A stretch of 64,000 nt of DNA from Larkinella punicea (GTDB lineage: Bacteria > Bacteroidota > Bacteroidia > Cytophagales > Spirosomataceae), in contig NZ_QOWE01000008.1 of assembly GCF_003334855.1 (NCBI RefSeq), positions 237,455 to 301,454 of the forward strand, in the 5' to 3' direction. The notes under the pieces are model-generated. The model saw only the letters and a list, made by a program, of their open reading frames with translations. It did no database searches and had not been told where the DNA came from. Below are positions 51,703 to 60,977 of the stretch, in pieces. The position numbers and the translations under genes are program-made. Each line of letters begins with the position of its first letter. Positions within the stretch are counted from its first letter, which is position 1.

Positions 51703-54339
51703 ATGATTCATACAACCGTCGGTAATATCGGCCACCTTTTTGTTATTATATCCTTTGTTACGGCCCTGATGTCCACGTTCGCATACCTGCGGATTTCGCT
51801 GGCGGGTAACGAGCTGTTGCAAAACAAACGGGAAATTACGCAGTGGCGCTGGCTGGCCAGGGGTGCTTTTTACCTCCACGGCGTGGCCATTTTCGGTATC
51901 GTCGCCTGTCTGTTCTACATCATTTCCAATCATTATTACGAATACCATTACGCCTGGAACTACTCGTCGCGCGCGCTGCCAGCCGAATACATCATCTCGA
52001 GCTTCTGGCACGGACAGGAAGGCAGTTTTCTGCTCTGGCTGTTCTGGAACGTGATTCTGGGCATCGTCCTGATTCAAACCAACCGCGACGACCGCGCACA
52101 AAGCCGCAGTTCGCGCCAGTGGGAAGCGCCGATGATGACGGTTTTTGCGCTGGTTCAGGCCTTTCTGGCGTCCATGATTCTGGGTGTGGTTTTTGGCGAC
52201 ACCTTCAAAGTGGGTAGTTCACCTTTCATATTGATGCGGGATGCGTTGGCCGAAATGCCGATTTTCACCAGCAACCCCAATTACATTCCGGAAGACGGCA
52301 AGGGCATGAACCCGCTGCTGCAAAATTACTGGATGGTCATTCACCCGCCGACCCTGTTTCTGGGCTATGCTACCACGCTGATTCCGTTTGCTTTTTGCAT
52401 CGCCGGTTTGTGGAAAAACGAGCCGAAAGAATGGATGCGTCCTGCCCTGCCCTGGGCTTTGTTTTCGGCGATGGTGTTGGGCGTCGGGATTTTGATGGGT
52501 GGCTACTGGGCTTACGAAACCCTTAATTTCGGAGGTTACTGGAACTGGGACCCGGTCGAAAACTCGGTGCTGGTGCCCTGGATGGTCCTGATTGCGTCCA
52601 TTCACGCCATGCTGATTGCCAAAAAGAGTTCGACTGGTTTGAAAACCGCCATCATTCTTTCGGTAGCCACTTTCCTGCTGATTCTGTACTCGACCTTCCT
52701 GACCCGCAGCGGTATTCTGGGCAATGCCTCGGTTCACTCCTTTACGGATTTGGGACTTTCCGGCCAGTTGCTGATTTACATGCTGGTTTTCGTAGCCATG
52801 GCCGTGGTGTTAATCAGTTTCAAGTGGAAATTGATCGAGAAAGACGAAGAAGAAACTTCCGTTTATTCCAAAGAATTCTGGCTATTCATTGGTGCCATTG
52901 TGCTCTGTCTGGCCGGTTTTCAGGTTCTGAACACCACTTCGTTTCCGGTGTATAACAAAATAGGGGAAGCCTTCGGATTTAGCCCCAACATCGCCATGCC
53001 CGCCGACCAGGTGGCGCACTACAACAAATTCCAGATCTGGTTTTTCTCGGCCATTGCGCTCTTGACGGGGATCGGGCAATTCATCTGGTGGCGGAAAGTA
53101 GGCAAAGGCAACCTGAATTCCCTCATTACTTCCGGCATCATTACGATGTTCATCAGTGGCGGTTTGATTGCTTACGGTGACATTACGAAACCGGCCTTCA
53201 TGGTGTTGCTCACTACATCGGTTTTTGCCATTGTTGCGAATTCGAGCATTTTGTGGGGCGTCGTTCGGGGGAATTACAAGCTGTCGGGTGGCGCAGTGGC
53301 GCACATTGGCGTGGCCCTGATGCTAATCGGAATTTTGTTTTCGTCGGGCTATTCCAAAATTGTCTCCCTGAACAACACCGGTTTGCTGATTTCGAAAGGG
53401 GACGATTTTACGAAAAATGATAACAAGGAAAACAAGGAAAACGTCATCCTGTGGCTCAATCAGCCGCAGAAAATGAGCGGTTATCTCCTCACGTACCGGG
53501 GCCAGCGGATCGAGATTCGCGACGTGCCGGATTACGTTCCCCGCAACTGGGTCGAGCCGATTGTGGGCGCCACGCCGGAACTGAGTTTTCACGGAATTGC
53601 GACACGGGATATTGAACAAAACGGCAAGCTGTATCACAAAAAAGGCGATACCGTTGCCCTGCATCCCGAAAACACCTATTACGAAGTGGAATACCGCGAA
53701 CCTGGTGGCAAAATTTTCACCTTGTATCCGCGCGGTCAGATCAACGAGCAAATGGGCGCAGGCGGTTTTCTGCCCTCGCCGGATATTCGCCGGATGCCGG
53801 GCAAAGACCTCTATACCTACGTAGCGACCGTTCCCGACCCCAGCAGCGAAGGCACCTGGAGCCCGACGGAAACGTACCGGATTGCGCCCAAAGACACCTT
53901 CTTCGTAAACGATTACGTAGCGGTTTTTGACAATGTCATTCAAACCCGCGAAATCGAAGGAACGCCCCTCGGACCAAACGATGCGGCTGTCAAAGCCGTG
54001 GTTCGCGTGCTGGACAAGGAGCGGGAATATACCCTGTCACCGGCCTTCATCATCAAAGACCGCATGGTGGGCCGGAAAGCCGAAACCAACGAAGAACTCG
54101 GCTTACGGCTTCAGTTGAACGAAATCGATCCGCGAACCGGCCTGTTTACCTTCACGGCCAACACGACCCAGCGCGATTACATCGTGATGAAAGCCAAGGA
54201 AATGCCGCTCATCAACCTGCTCTGGATCGGGACGTTTGTGCTTGTCATCGGTTTCTCGATGGCTGCAATCCGTCGCTACCGGGAATTCACCAAGATGCGG
54301 GACAAAAAGAAGCCGACGCTGGTGGGCAGTTCACAGTAG
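51703..54339 (+). CDS. ccmF: Heme lyase CcmF/NrfE family
   Basis: 878 codons, longer than E. coli CcmF (~650) by extra loops at the C-terminal half. About 14-15 membrane helices. The WWD heme motif is GGYWNWDPVENSVLVPWM, with flanking HPPTLFLGYATT. Joins heme from CcmE to apocytochrome thiols on the periplasmic side. The long periplasmic section (about residues 560-840) is beta-rich. Last recognisable ccm gene here; no ccmH/ccmG is present. Confidence 0.95.
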   Translation: MIHTTVGNIGHLFVIISFVTALMSTFAYLRISLAGNELLQNKREITQWRWLARGAFYLHGVAIFGIVACLFYIISNHYYEYHYAWNYSSRALPAEYIISSFWHGQEGSFLLWLFWNVILGIVLIQTNRDDRAQSRSSRQWEAPMMTVFALVQAFLASMILGVVFGDTFKVGSSPFILMRDALAEMPIFTSNPNYIPEDGKGMNPLLQNYWMVIHPPTLFLGYATTLIPFAFCIAGLWKNEPKEWMRPALPWALFSAMVLGVGILMGGYWAYETLNFGGYWNWDPVENSVLVPWMVLIASIHAMLIAKKSSTGLKTAIILSVATFLLILYSTFLTRSGILGNASVHSFTDLGLSGQLLIYMLVFVAMAVVLISFKWKLIEKDEEETSVYSKEFWLFIGAIVLCLAGFQVLNTTSFPVYNKIGEAFGFSPNIAMPADQVAHYNKFQIWFFSAIALLTGIGQFIWWRKVGKGNLNSLITSGIITMFISGGLIAYGDITKPAFMVLLTTSVFAIVANSSILWGVVRGNYKLSGGAVAHIGVALMLIGILFSSGYSKIVSLNNTGLLISKGDDFTKNDNKENKENVILWLNQPQKMSGYLLTYRGQRIEIRDVPDYVPRNWVEPIVGATPELSFHGIATRDIEQNGKLYHKKGDTVALHPENTYYEVEYREPGGKIFTLYPRGQINEQMGAGGFLPSPDIRRMPGKDLYTYVATVPDPSSEGTWSPTETYRIAPKDTFFVNDYVAVFDNVIQTREIEGTPLGPNDAAVKAVVRVLDKEREYTLSPAFIIKDRMVGRKAETNEELGLRLQLNEIDPRTGLFTFTANTTQRDYIVMKAKEMPLINLLWIGTFVLVIGFSMAAIRRYREFTKMRDKKKPTLVGSSQ

Positions 54340-54346
54340 GCATTTT

Positions 54347-54574
54347 ATGAAAATCAGAGAAACCGTTCTTATTTCCCTTTCCATCGGCTGCCTTATTCTG
54401 TGGGTTCTGGAGTTCCGGCGGACGCGTACGTTTGGCGAACATTACTGGCTAATTATGCTGTGTCTGGCGTTTTTGCTGGCTTTTATGTATGTTCGTGGCG
54501 TACACCTGAATTCGGTCAAACAAAAACCGGCGGTTCCGGTGAAACCAACCCGAAAAAAGAAGAAAAAGTCTTGA
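54347..54574 (+). CDS. Small two-helix membrane protein downstream of ccmF
   Basis: 75 codons from ATG 54347, 7 bp after ccmF. Two hydrophobic segments (VLISLSIGCLILWVLEF and YWLIMLCLAFLLAFMYV), then a very basic tail (KPTRKKKKKS). No family recognised. Close spacing suggests it is translated with ccmF. Its stop codon lies inside the first arm of the next inverted repeat. Confidence 0.65.
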   Translation: MKIRETVLISLSIGCLILWVLEFRRTRTFGEHYWLIMLCLAFLLAFMYVRGVHLNSVKQKPAVPVKPTRKKKKKS

Positions 54575-54647
54575 ACTCGGATTACGCAGATTAAAGGATT
54601 AACCACGATCGCTGACACGGTCTTTTAATCCGCGTAATCCGAGTTCA
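54572..54647. repeat. Inverted repeat between the ccm operon and the CorC gene
   Basis: Arms 54572-54598 and 54621-54647, 25 of 27 matches, beginning TGAACTCGGATTACGC. The left arm includes the stop codon of the 75-codon gene, and the right arm ends 8 bp before the next ATG. A decayed relative is at 21614-21689. Confidence 0.92.
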
Positions 54648-54655
54648 GAAACCCT

Positions 54656-55951
54656 ATGGAATCCTACAGTATTCTCCTCGGAGCATTCGTGGCACTGGTG
54701 CTGGCCGGTTTTTTCTCGGCGGTCGAGATGGCCTACCAATCGGTGAACCGGCTTTATTTTGAACTGCACAGTAAACAGGGGCCCTTAGGCGAAAAGCTGG
54801 TATCGGCCTTTCTGAAACAACCCATTCTGTTTGTCGGTACAACCCTGACCGGGAATACGCTCTTTCTGGTGTTATACGGTGTGCTGGGCGTGACGGCCCT
54901 CAACCCGTTTCTGTCAGCCTACGTTCCGGATGCGTTCAACCATCCCGTTACACTGATCGTCATCGAAACGCTGATTCTGACGGTTGTTTTCATGCCGTTC
55001 GCGGATTATGTTCCTAAAAGCCTGGCGCTCATTCATCCCGATGCGTTCATGGAAAGGCTGGCCATCCCGATTTGGGTCATCTACAAGGCTATTGCGCCCA
55101 TCGTCCGGCTGATGGTCTGGCTCACCAAAGGCATCGTCAAGATTATTCCGGGAAGTCAGTACTCCGAAGTTCGGCCGGTTTTTGGCCTGATCGACCTGAA
55201 CCACTACCTCCAGCAATTCAACCAGCAGAAACAGCAGGTCGATTCGAGTCAGGAAGAAATCGACATCGATACCGAAATTCTGAACAATGCCATCGATTTC
55301 CGCAAAGTAGCTGTGCGGGATTGCATGATTCCACGGACGGAAATTACGGCGGTGGATGTGGAAGACAGCATTGAGGAACTGAAGAACTGTTTTCAAGACA
55401 GCGGCCATTCGAAAATTGTCGTATATCGTGGTAACATCGACGATGTGATCGGCTATTGCCACGCCCTGGCCCTCTTTCAAAAACCGCAAAGCATCGAAAG
55501 CATCCTGACACCCATTCGGGTTGTGCCGGACAGTATGCCCGCCCGGTTGTTGCTCGAAAAGTTTCTGGCCGAACGCAAAAGTCTCGCTTTGGTAGTTGAT
55601 GAATTCGGGGGAACATCAGGTCTGGTTAGCGTCGAGGATTTAGTAGAACAGATTTTCGGCGAGATTCAGGACGAATACGACACCAACGAAGACTGGGACG
55701 AACGACAACTGGACGACAATACCTGGCTCCTGAGTGCCCGGCACGAAATCGAAAATCTGAATGAAAAGTACGGCTGGGGCATTCCAGAAGGCGATTATGA
55801 TACCCTGGGCGGTTTAATTTTATCGATCAATGGCGAAATTCCGAACGTAAACGATGTGATTGAAATGTCGCCGTTTACGTTTACGATTCTGTCGATGACG
55901 GAAGCCCGGATCGATCTGGTGCGGGTTCAGATTGTTCAAAAAGAAGACTAG
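54656..55951 (+). CDS. Hemolysin family protein (CNNM/DUF21, CBS pair, CorC_HlyC)
   Basis: 431 codons. An N-terminal DUF21 membrane region (residues 1-~150, FFSAVEMAYQSVNRLYFEL), a cytoplasmic CBS pair (~205-330, VRDCMIPRTEITAVD, LVVDEFGGTSGLVSVEDLVEQIFGEI) and the C-terminal CorC/HlyC transporter-associated domain (~345-431). Family members are thought to export or sense Mg2+/Co2+. GldE of gliding motility has the same architecture, but the neighbours here give no gliding link. Confidence 0.9.
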   Translation: MESYSILLGAFVALVLAGFFSAVEMAYQSVNRLYFELHSKQGPLGEKLVSAFLKQPILFVGTTLTGNTLFLVLYGVLGVTALNPFLSAYVPDAFNHPVTLIVIETLILTVVFMPFADYVPKSLALIHPDAFMERLAIPIWVIYKAIAPIVRLMVWLTKGIVKIIPGSQYSEVRPVFGLIDLNHYLQQFNQQKQQVDSSQEEIDIDTEILNNAIDFRKVAVRDCMIPRTEITAVDVEDSIEELKNCFQDSGHSKIVVYRGNIDDVIGYCHALALFQKPQSIESILTPIRVVPDSMPARLLLEKFLAERKSLALVVDEFGGTSGLVSVEDLVEQIFGEIQDEYDTNEDWDERQLDDNTWLLSARHEIENLNEKYGWGIPEGDYDTLGGLILSINGEIPNVNDVIEMSPFTFTILSMTEARIDLVRVQIVQKED

Positions 55952-56043
55952 ACAAGAGAGCAGAGACAAGAGAGTAAAGACCAACCGCCCAAAATACCGT
56001 CCCCCTCTCTGTTCTCACTTCTCGACTCTCACTTCTCTATTCT
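55951..56043. repeat. Decayed inverted repeat of GACAAGAGAG words
   Basis: Left part 55951-55980 has GACAAGAGAG twice; right part about 56005-56043 is made of CTCTC/ACTTCTC words and pairs imperfectly. It fills the gap between the CorC gene and the convergent response regulator. The left words match the arm at 50871. Confidence 0.6.
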
Positions 56044-56047
56044 AAAA

Positions 56048-56833
56048 TCACCCCTGCTCAAACCACTCCCGGAACACGGCGGCTTTTTCTTTGCTGATGG
56101 TCAATTCAGTCGTGGCCGGTTTTCGGAGGGTGACAATCAGCTTGCCGCTGTAATGCGATTGATAACCGGCAATCGCATTCAGATTGACCAGACACTGGCG
56201 GTTGGCGCGAATGAAAACACCCGGATCCGTCAGTTCTTCCAGTTCATCCAGCGAGCCGTAATCCGTTACCAATTTCTGCCCGTCCATCGTGTAGAGATAG
56301 ATCAACTCATCCCGGCAAAAATACGCCACGTTTTCTTCCAGAACCGGCACAATATTCCGGAGGTAATGCGCCATAAACCGGTGTTTGTACTTTTTGCTCG
56401 GTGCCGAAACGTCCGCCAGCAAATCCCGGAGCTGATCCCGAAAATCGGCCGAAGTACCGCCCTGCCGCCAACGGTGGTATTTGTCGAAGGCGGCTTTTAA
56501 TTCGTCCGGTTCGACTGGTTTCAGCAGGTAATCGATGCTGTTGAGTTTGAACGCCCGAATGGCATATTCGTCGTAAGCCGTCGTAAAAATGATGGGACAC
56601 TTCGGATTGATTTCACGATAGATATCAAAACTGACTCCGTCGGAAAGCTGAATGTCTGACAAAATCAGATCCGGCTCCGGAAGATCGGTGGCGCGGTGGC
56701 GGCCAAACCACTCCATCGCCATCTGCACACTCTCCAGCGGTCCTTCGAGATGAGCCTCCGGCTCCAGTTGCCGAACCAGTCGGGCCAACGTTTTGGCAAC
56801 CAGCGGTTCATCTTCGATCAATAAAATAGTCAT
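56048..56833 (-). CDS. LytTR-family DNA-binding response regulator
   Basis: 261 codons. Receiver domain with phosphorylation site Asp60 (LILSDIQLSDG), conserved Thr/Lys in FTTAYDEYAI and LLKPVEPDEL. C-terminal LytTR DNA-binding domain (VFIRANRQCLVNLNAI, LTISKEKAAVFREWF). The likely partner is the LytS-type kinase at 58004-59029, on the same strand but separated from it by two other genes. Confidence 0.93.
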   Translation of the reverse strand: MTILLIEDEPLVAKTLARLVRQLEPEAHLEGPLESVQMAMEWFGRHRATDLPEPDLILSDIQLSDGVSFDIYREINPKCPIIFTTAYDEYAIRAFKLNSIDYLLKPVEPDELKAAFDKYHRWRQGGTSADFRDQLRDLLADVSAPSKKYKHRFMAHYLRNIVPVLEENVAYFCRDELIYLYTMDGQKLVTDYGSLDELEELTDPGVFIRANRQCLVNLNAIAGYQSHYSGKLIVTLRKPATTELTISKEKAAVFREWFEQG

Positions 56834-56920
56834 GCCTTTTTTACGCTCAAAATCGATTTTTATTAAACATTCGCTGAATGATCCAGTTAAAATAGGTAAT
56901 AATCAACACACCTTGCAATC

Positions 56921-57373
56921 ATGACAAACGACGAAATAGTTGACTCTCTGAACGATCTGGTTAAAATTAACAACGACCGCATCAACGGTTTTGAAAAAGC
57001 CGCCGAGGACATCGAAGACGCCGAACTGGCTTCTCTGTTCAAGAACCTGACTTCACAAAGCCGGAAATTCCGGAGTGAACTGGCCGACAACATCGTTCGC
57101 ATTGGCGGAGTGGTTCCCGGCGTTGACGAAACCAGTACCGGCAGCAAAATTCACCGCGCCTGGATCGACATCAAGTCGGCCTTTACGGGAAAAGACCGTA
57201 ATACGGTTCTCGAATCCTGCGTTTTTGGCGAAAATGCTGCGGTTGAAGAATACGAAGAAACGTTGGAAGATGAAAGCATTCCATCCTACATCCGCCAAAC
57301 CCTCAGCACCCAACTCGACGAACTCCGCCAAACCCGCGATCAAATCGCGACGCTGCGGGATGTTACGGAGTAA
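56921..57373 (+). CDS. PA2169/DUF2383-type four-helix-bundle protein
   Basis: 150 codons, all-helical, ferritin-like. Pattern: DSLNDLVKINNDRINGFEKAAEDI, FKNLTSQSRKFRSELADNI, FGENAAVEEYEETLED, then LSTQLDELRQTRDQIATLRD. Related to stress-associated PA2169 family proteins; metal binding not evident. It lies in opposite orientation between the two halves of the LytSR pair. Confidence 0.88.
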   Translation: MTNDEIVDSLNDLVKINNDRINGFEKAAEDIEDAELASLFKNLTSQSRKFRSELADNIVRIGGVVPGVDETSTGSKIHRAWIDIKSAFTGKDRNTVLESCVFGENAAVEEYEETLEDESIPSYIRQTLSTQLDELRQTRDQIATLRDVTE

Positions 57374-57380
57374 TGTTTAG

Positions 57381-57568
57381 CGAATAACGAATAATGAATG
57401 TTGAATAGCGAAAGTGGGGTAATGACTTCGATTTTGCCCCTAAATCCCCTGAAGGGGACTTTACGCATCCGGATGCAGGTGCGTCCAAGTCCCCTTCAGG
57501 GGATTTAGGGGCAAAAAGCAAAAGTTCTGACTTCGTTATTCATTATTCGTTATTCAACATTCATTATT
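57381..57568. repeat. Nested double inverted repeat downstream of the four-helix-bundle gene
   Basis: Outer arms 57390-57412 and 57546-57568 match at 22 of 23 positions and are made of AATAATGAA/CGAATAA words, with extra words on each side. Inner arms 57432-57461 and 57487-57516 are perfect over 30 bp and contain CCCCTAAATCCCCTGAAGGG. The 25-nt loop holds the 12-bp palindrome GCATCCGGATGC. The 206-bp gap is made of this element. Same nested plan as 51411-51660. Confidence 0.93.
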
Positions 57569-57579
57569 ATCCTTTTTCT

Positions 57580-57924
57580 TTATTTTCCTTTTCTTCCCAA
57601 TCCCGTCGAAACCGCATCCAGCGTAGTCGCCAACTCCTGAAGTTTTCCTTTCATTTCCTCTTCCGCATTCTCCAGACTTTTCCGGGTCAGCTTCGCCAGT
57701 GAATGCAGCGACTCGGCAATTAGCAGGCTTTTTCCGGTGGCCAGTGCCGCCTTCAGTTGCTCCAGTTCATCCGAAATATCGTCCAGAACCAGGTGACCAG
57801 ATCCCAGCGCCCGGACCCATTGATCAATAAAACTGTTTGCCATCGGTTGCAAATGAACCGGATCGGTAGTCAACTCCCGGAGCGTAATGTCCAGCAATTG
57901 GTCGGCATTGTGTGCGTGCGTCAT
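57580..57924 (-). CDS. Hypothetical helical protein
   Basis: 114 codons, no signal or membrane segment, almost fully helical, ending in heptad-like stretches (DDISDELEQLKAALATGK, LENAEEEMKGKLQELATTLD). No family recognised. It lies downstream of the LytS-type kinase in the same direction, ~80 bp away, so it may be part of that transcript. Confidence 0.6.
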   Translation of the reverse strand: MTHAHNADQLLDITLRELTTDPVHLQPMANSFIDQWVRALGSGHLVLDDISDELEQLKAALATGKSLLIAESLHSLAKLTRKSLENAEEEMKGKLQELATTLDAVSTGLGRKGK

Positions 57925-58003
57925 AGTTTTTTACGAAATGATGATTGCGCACAATGTACGACGATTGGCCATTCATTTGTTATTTTTCAGAGTTCATTTT
58001 TCA

Positions 58004-59029
58004 TTAAACCAAGGGAATGCTCACCCGGAACCGGTCATTGTGTTCTTCCACTTTCACTTCCTTCTCGCTCAAAAAGTGGTATAAAGCTTTCAAATTCGTC
58101 AACCCTTGCCCATTCGACGTTTCAACCCGCGGTTTTCGTTGCAGGTTATTTTCGACGGAGACATAGTCTTCATCCGCTACGATCTGAATGGTCAGCGGCT
58201 GCCCGGCATTGGCGACATTGTGCTTGATGGCATTTTCAACCAGAATTTGTAAAGTTACCGGTACAATGGCTTTATCGGCGTAGGCCGGTGGGATTTTCAC
58301 CTGAATATCAAGCGAGCCATTAAAGCGGGTTTTCAGGAGCAGAATGTAGTTATTTATAAAGTCGGTTTCGGTGGTTAAGCTCACCAGGTCCTTGTCTTTA
58401 TGCTGGATGACATACCGGAATACTTTCGATAGTTGCCGCAAAAATTGCGATGCTAAATCCGGATTTTCGTGAATTAATCCGTCCAGAGACGACAAACTAT
58501 TGAAGAGGAAATGCGGGCTAATCTGATTTTTTAAACTATCGAGCTGCACCTGAATTTTCTCCTTCTCGAGTTGCGTTGCCCGAACGGCATTCTCCTGCCA
58601 TTGTTTCAGGAAATGACTAGCGATAAAGCCCAGACACACCACCGTATTCGCTAAAAAAACCGTCATCCCAATGATGATCACACTAAACCGGTTGAGTAAG
58701 GGAATGCTGGTTAGTTGCGCCGATAAAAACTCGGTATAAACAAAATAACTAATTACCAAATACACGGTTTTTACAATGCCCCACCCACCAATGATCTGAA
58801 TCAAAACGCGTAATTTGATATTTTTTTCAAAGGGCAATTGGCGATTCAGATAATCATTGAACCAGTAATGAAACAGCCAGATGGCGTTCAAAACAAAAAA
58901 GGACAGAAAGAATAATTCAACCTGAACCTGCCACGTAATATCGGGCATCAGCCACTGCCGACCCACCACACCACCCAGGGCTCCCCACAGCAATAGCAGC
59001 TCGACGTATTTGTTAAACTTGATTTTCAT
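58004..59029 (-). CDS. LytS-type sensor histidine kinase
   Basis: 341 codons. Four membrane helices in residues 1-~150, a coiled linker, then the His_kinase domain with QISPHFLFNSLSSLDGLI (the phosphorylated His) and a HATPase domain (LQILVENAIKHNVANAGQPL, NGQGLTNLKALYHFL). No periplasmic sensor domain, so it probably senses the membrane or a partner protein. Its start overlaps the ABC ATPase gene by 17 bp, a link to the efflux operon as in BceS-type cassettes. Confidence 0.92.
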   Translation of the reverse strand: MKIKFNKYVELLLLWGALGGVVGRQWLMPDITWQVQVELFFLSFFVLNAIWLFHYWFNDYLNRQLPFEKNIKLRVLIQIIGGWGIVKTVYLVISYFVYTEFLSAQLTSIPLLNRFSVIIIGMTVFLANTVVCLGFIASHFLKQWQENAVRATQLEKEKIQVQLDSLKNQISPHFLFNSLSSLDGLIHENPDLASQFLRQLSKVFRYVIQHKDKDLVSLTTETDFINNYILLLKTRFNGSLDIQVKIPPAYADKAIVPVTLQILVENAIKHNVANAGQPLTIQIVADEDYVSVENNLQRKPRVETSNGQGLTNLKALYHFLSEKEVKVEEHNDRFRVSIPLV

Positions 59030-59705
59030 GGCTGGAAATGATTATGCCGTCCGACATCTCAATGACCCGGTCGCAACCGGCGGCAAAGTCGGGATCGTGG
59101 GTAACGGCAATAATGGTTTGGTGGTTTTCCTGCGCAATTTCGCGGAAAATATCAAAGACAATCCCGGTATTGGTCTTGTCCAGGTTCCCCGTTGGTTCGT
59201 CGCCCATCACAATGGTTGGATCGTTGATCAAGGCGCGGGCGATGGCCACGCGTTGCTGCTGTCCGCCCGATAATTTGCTCGATAGTTTGCGGGCGTGGTC
59301 TTCCATTCCGATCATTTTCAGCTTTTCGTAAGCCCGGTGTTCGACCTCTTTTTCCGAGTATTTCCCCAATTTTAAAGCTGGAAGCATCACGTTTTGTAAG
59401 GTGGTGAATTCCGGCAACAAAAAGTGAAACTGAAATACAAAACCGAGGTGTTCATTCCGAAACTTCGACAGATAATCCTGACTGCGACCCGTTAACGTTT
59501 GTCCGTTAATCTCCAGTGTTCCTTCATACTCCGTGTCCATCGTTGATAGCAAATACAACAGCGTCGATTTGCCGCAACCCGACTTGCCAACAATCGCCAG
59601 AAATTCACCTTTATTGACCTCGAACGTCACATCTTTCAGCACCTGAAACCGATCAGGTTCGGTGAAGTACTTATTGAAATGCGATGCTTTTAATACCTTT
59701 TCCAT
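59013..59705 (-). CDS. ABC transporter ATP-binding protein (MacB/LolD type)
   Basis: 230 codons. Walker A GKSGCGKSTLL, Q-loop VFQFHFLLPEFT, signature LSGGQQQRVAIARAL, Walker B IVMGDEPTGNLD, H-loop VTHD. Powers the FtsX-like permease encoded directly upstream (2-bp gap). The 3' end overlaps the kinase gene by 17 bp. Confidence 0.95.
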   Translation of the reverse strand: MEKVLKASHFNKYFTEPDRFQVLKDVTFEVNKGEFLAIVGKSGCGKSTLLYLLSTMDTEYEGTLEINGQTLTGRSQDYLSKFRNEHLGFVFQFHFLLPEFTTLQNVMLPALKLGKYSEKEVEHRAYEKLKMIGMEDHARKLSSKLSGGQQQRVAIARALINDPTIVMGDEPTGNLDKTNTGIVFDIFREIAQENHQTIIAVTHDPDFAAGCDRVIEMSDGIIISSHENQV

Positions 59706-59707
59706 CG

Positions 59708-60964
59708 TTATCCTCTTAATATCGAAACCGGGTCTACTTTCGAGGCTTTTCGAGAAGGAAAATAACCGGCTAAAACCGTCGTAATCAATCCAAAAAGAAG
59801 GCCCATTCCGTAATATTTCAGATCAAAAATAACCGGGAACGTTTTGATGCTTAAAAAATCCCCGGCGTTGAAGGGTGTAATGGATAACAAGTAACTGAGT
59901 ACAAAGCCAATCAGCAGCCCCAGCAATCCACCCAATACCCCGATAAAAACCGCCTGGAGCAGAAAAATCAGAACGATATCTTTCCCTTCAAAACCGGTCG
60001 CTTTCAAAATGGCGATATCCTTTATTTTATTGATGACATTCATGTTCATGATGTTGTAAATGCCAAAACCGGCCACTACCAACAGCGTCATCGACACCAC
60101 AAACGTCATGACATTCCGGATTTTTTCACCCGCCAGGATGGCCGAGTTTGCCGTTGCCCAGTCTTCCGTATAATATCCGTATATGGCCCGCAGTTTTTTA
60201 CCCAGTGGCAGCGCCAGCAACGGATCGAACATTTTGATGTGAATATCGGTCACATAGCTCGCATCTTTCTGCAAAATCTCCTGCACTGTCGATAAATTGG
60301 CGTAACTCTTGGTGTTGTCGACCGTTCCGATGCCGAATCCGAAGGTGCCGACCACCCGCAGAATCATCGTCCCCCCCGTCGGCGTCGTCACACTTACCTT
60401 GTCACCTTCGCGAACGTTGAGCTTCCGTGCCAGCACATTGCCCATAATCAGCCCGTTCGGGTTGCTCCGCAAGGCTTCAATCGTTCCGGATTTTAACCGG
60501 CTTTTCAGATTGTACAGACGGTTTTCGCGATCGATGTCAACCCCGGCGATGGTTCCTGAAATCTGAATGGGACCGTTGTTGTAGAATGCCTGCGTGCTGA
60601 GTTGGGGCGAAACGCCCAGTACACCCGGCTCCTGCTCGATCCGTCGGGCAATCAGAAAACCGTTTTTCAGCCGCGACAATTGTTCCTTCGGTTTCTGATG
60701 ATAGATGACGTTGAAGGCCGAGTCGCTCCGGTTCAATTGGTCGATCAGGGCGGGGCGCTGCGTGTTCACCTCGTTGTACATCCGCACGTGCGGACTAGCG
60801 TCCAGCGCCGAGTCTTCCAGAAACTGGTTGACGCCCTGCATGAACGAAATCATGGTGATGAACATGGCAATCCCGAACGTCACGCCCAGCATGGCGACGA
60901 GGGTTTGCCGCTTCTTCGACAGCAGGTGCGTTTTGGCAATTTGGATGGTGATGCTGAGATTCAT
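59708..60964 (-). CDS. ABC transporter permease (FtsX/MacB type)
   Basis: 418 codons. One N-terminal helix (LVAMLGVTFGIAMFITMISF), a periplasmic MacB-PCD domain (~60-270) and three C-terminal helices (VMTFVVSMTLLVVAGFGIYNI, IFLLQAVFIGVLGGLLGLLIG, GMGLLFGLITTVLAGYFPS). With the ATPase, HlyD and TolC proteins it should form a tripartite mechanotransmitting exporter. An inverted repeat separates it from the HlyD gene. Confidence 0.93.
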   Translation of the reverse strand: MNLSITIQIAKTHLLSKKRQTLVAMLGVTFGIAMFITMISFMQGVNQFLEDSALDASPHVRMYNEVNTQRPALIDQLNRSDSAFNVIYHQKPKEQLSRLKNGFLIARRIEQEPGVLGVSPQLSTQAFYNNGPIQISGTIAGVDIDRENRLYNLKSRLKSGTIEALRSNPNGLIMGNVLARKLNVREGDKVSVTTPTGGTMILRVVGTFGFGIGTVDNTKSYANLSTVQEILQKDASYVTDIHIKMFDPLLALPLGKKLRAIYGYYTEDWATANSAILAGEKIRNVMTFVVSMTLLVVAGFGIYNIMNMNVINKIKDIAILKATGFEGKDIVLIFLLQAVFIGVLGGLLGLLIGFVLSYLLSITPFNAGDFLSIKTFPVIFDLKYYGMGLLFGLITTVLAGYFPSRKASKVDPVSILRG

Positions 60965-60977
60965 AGATTTTCGAGAA

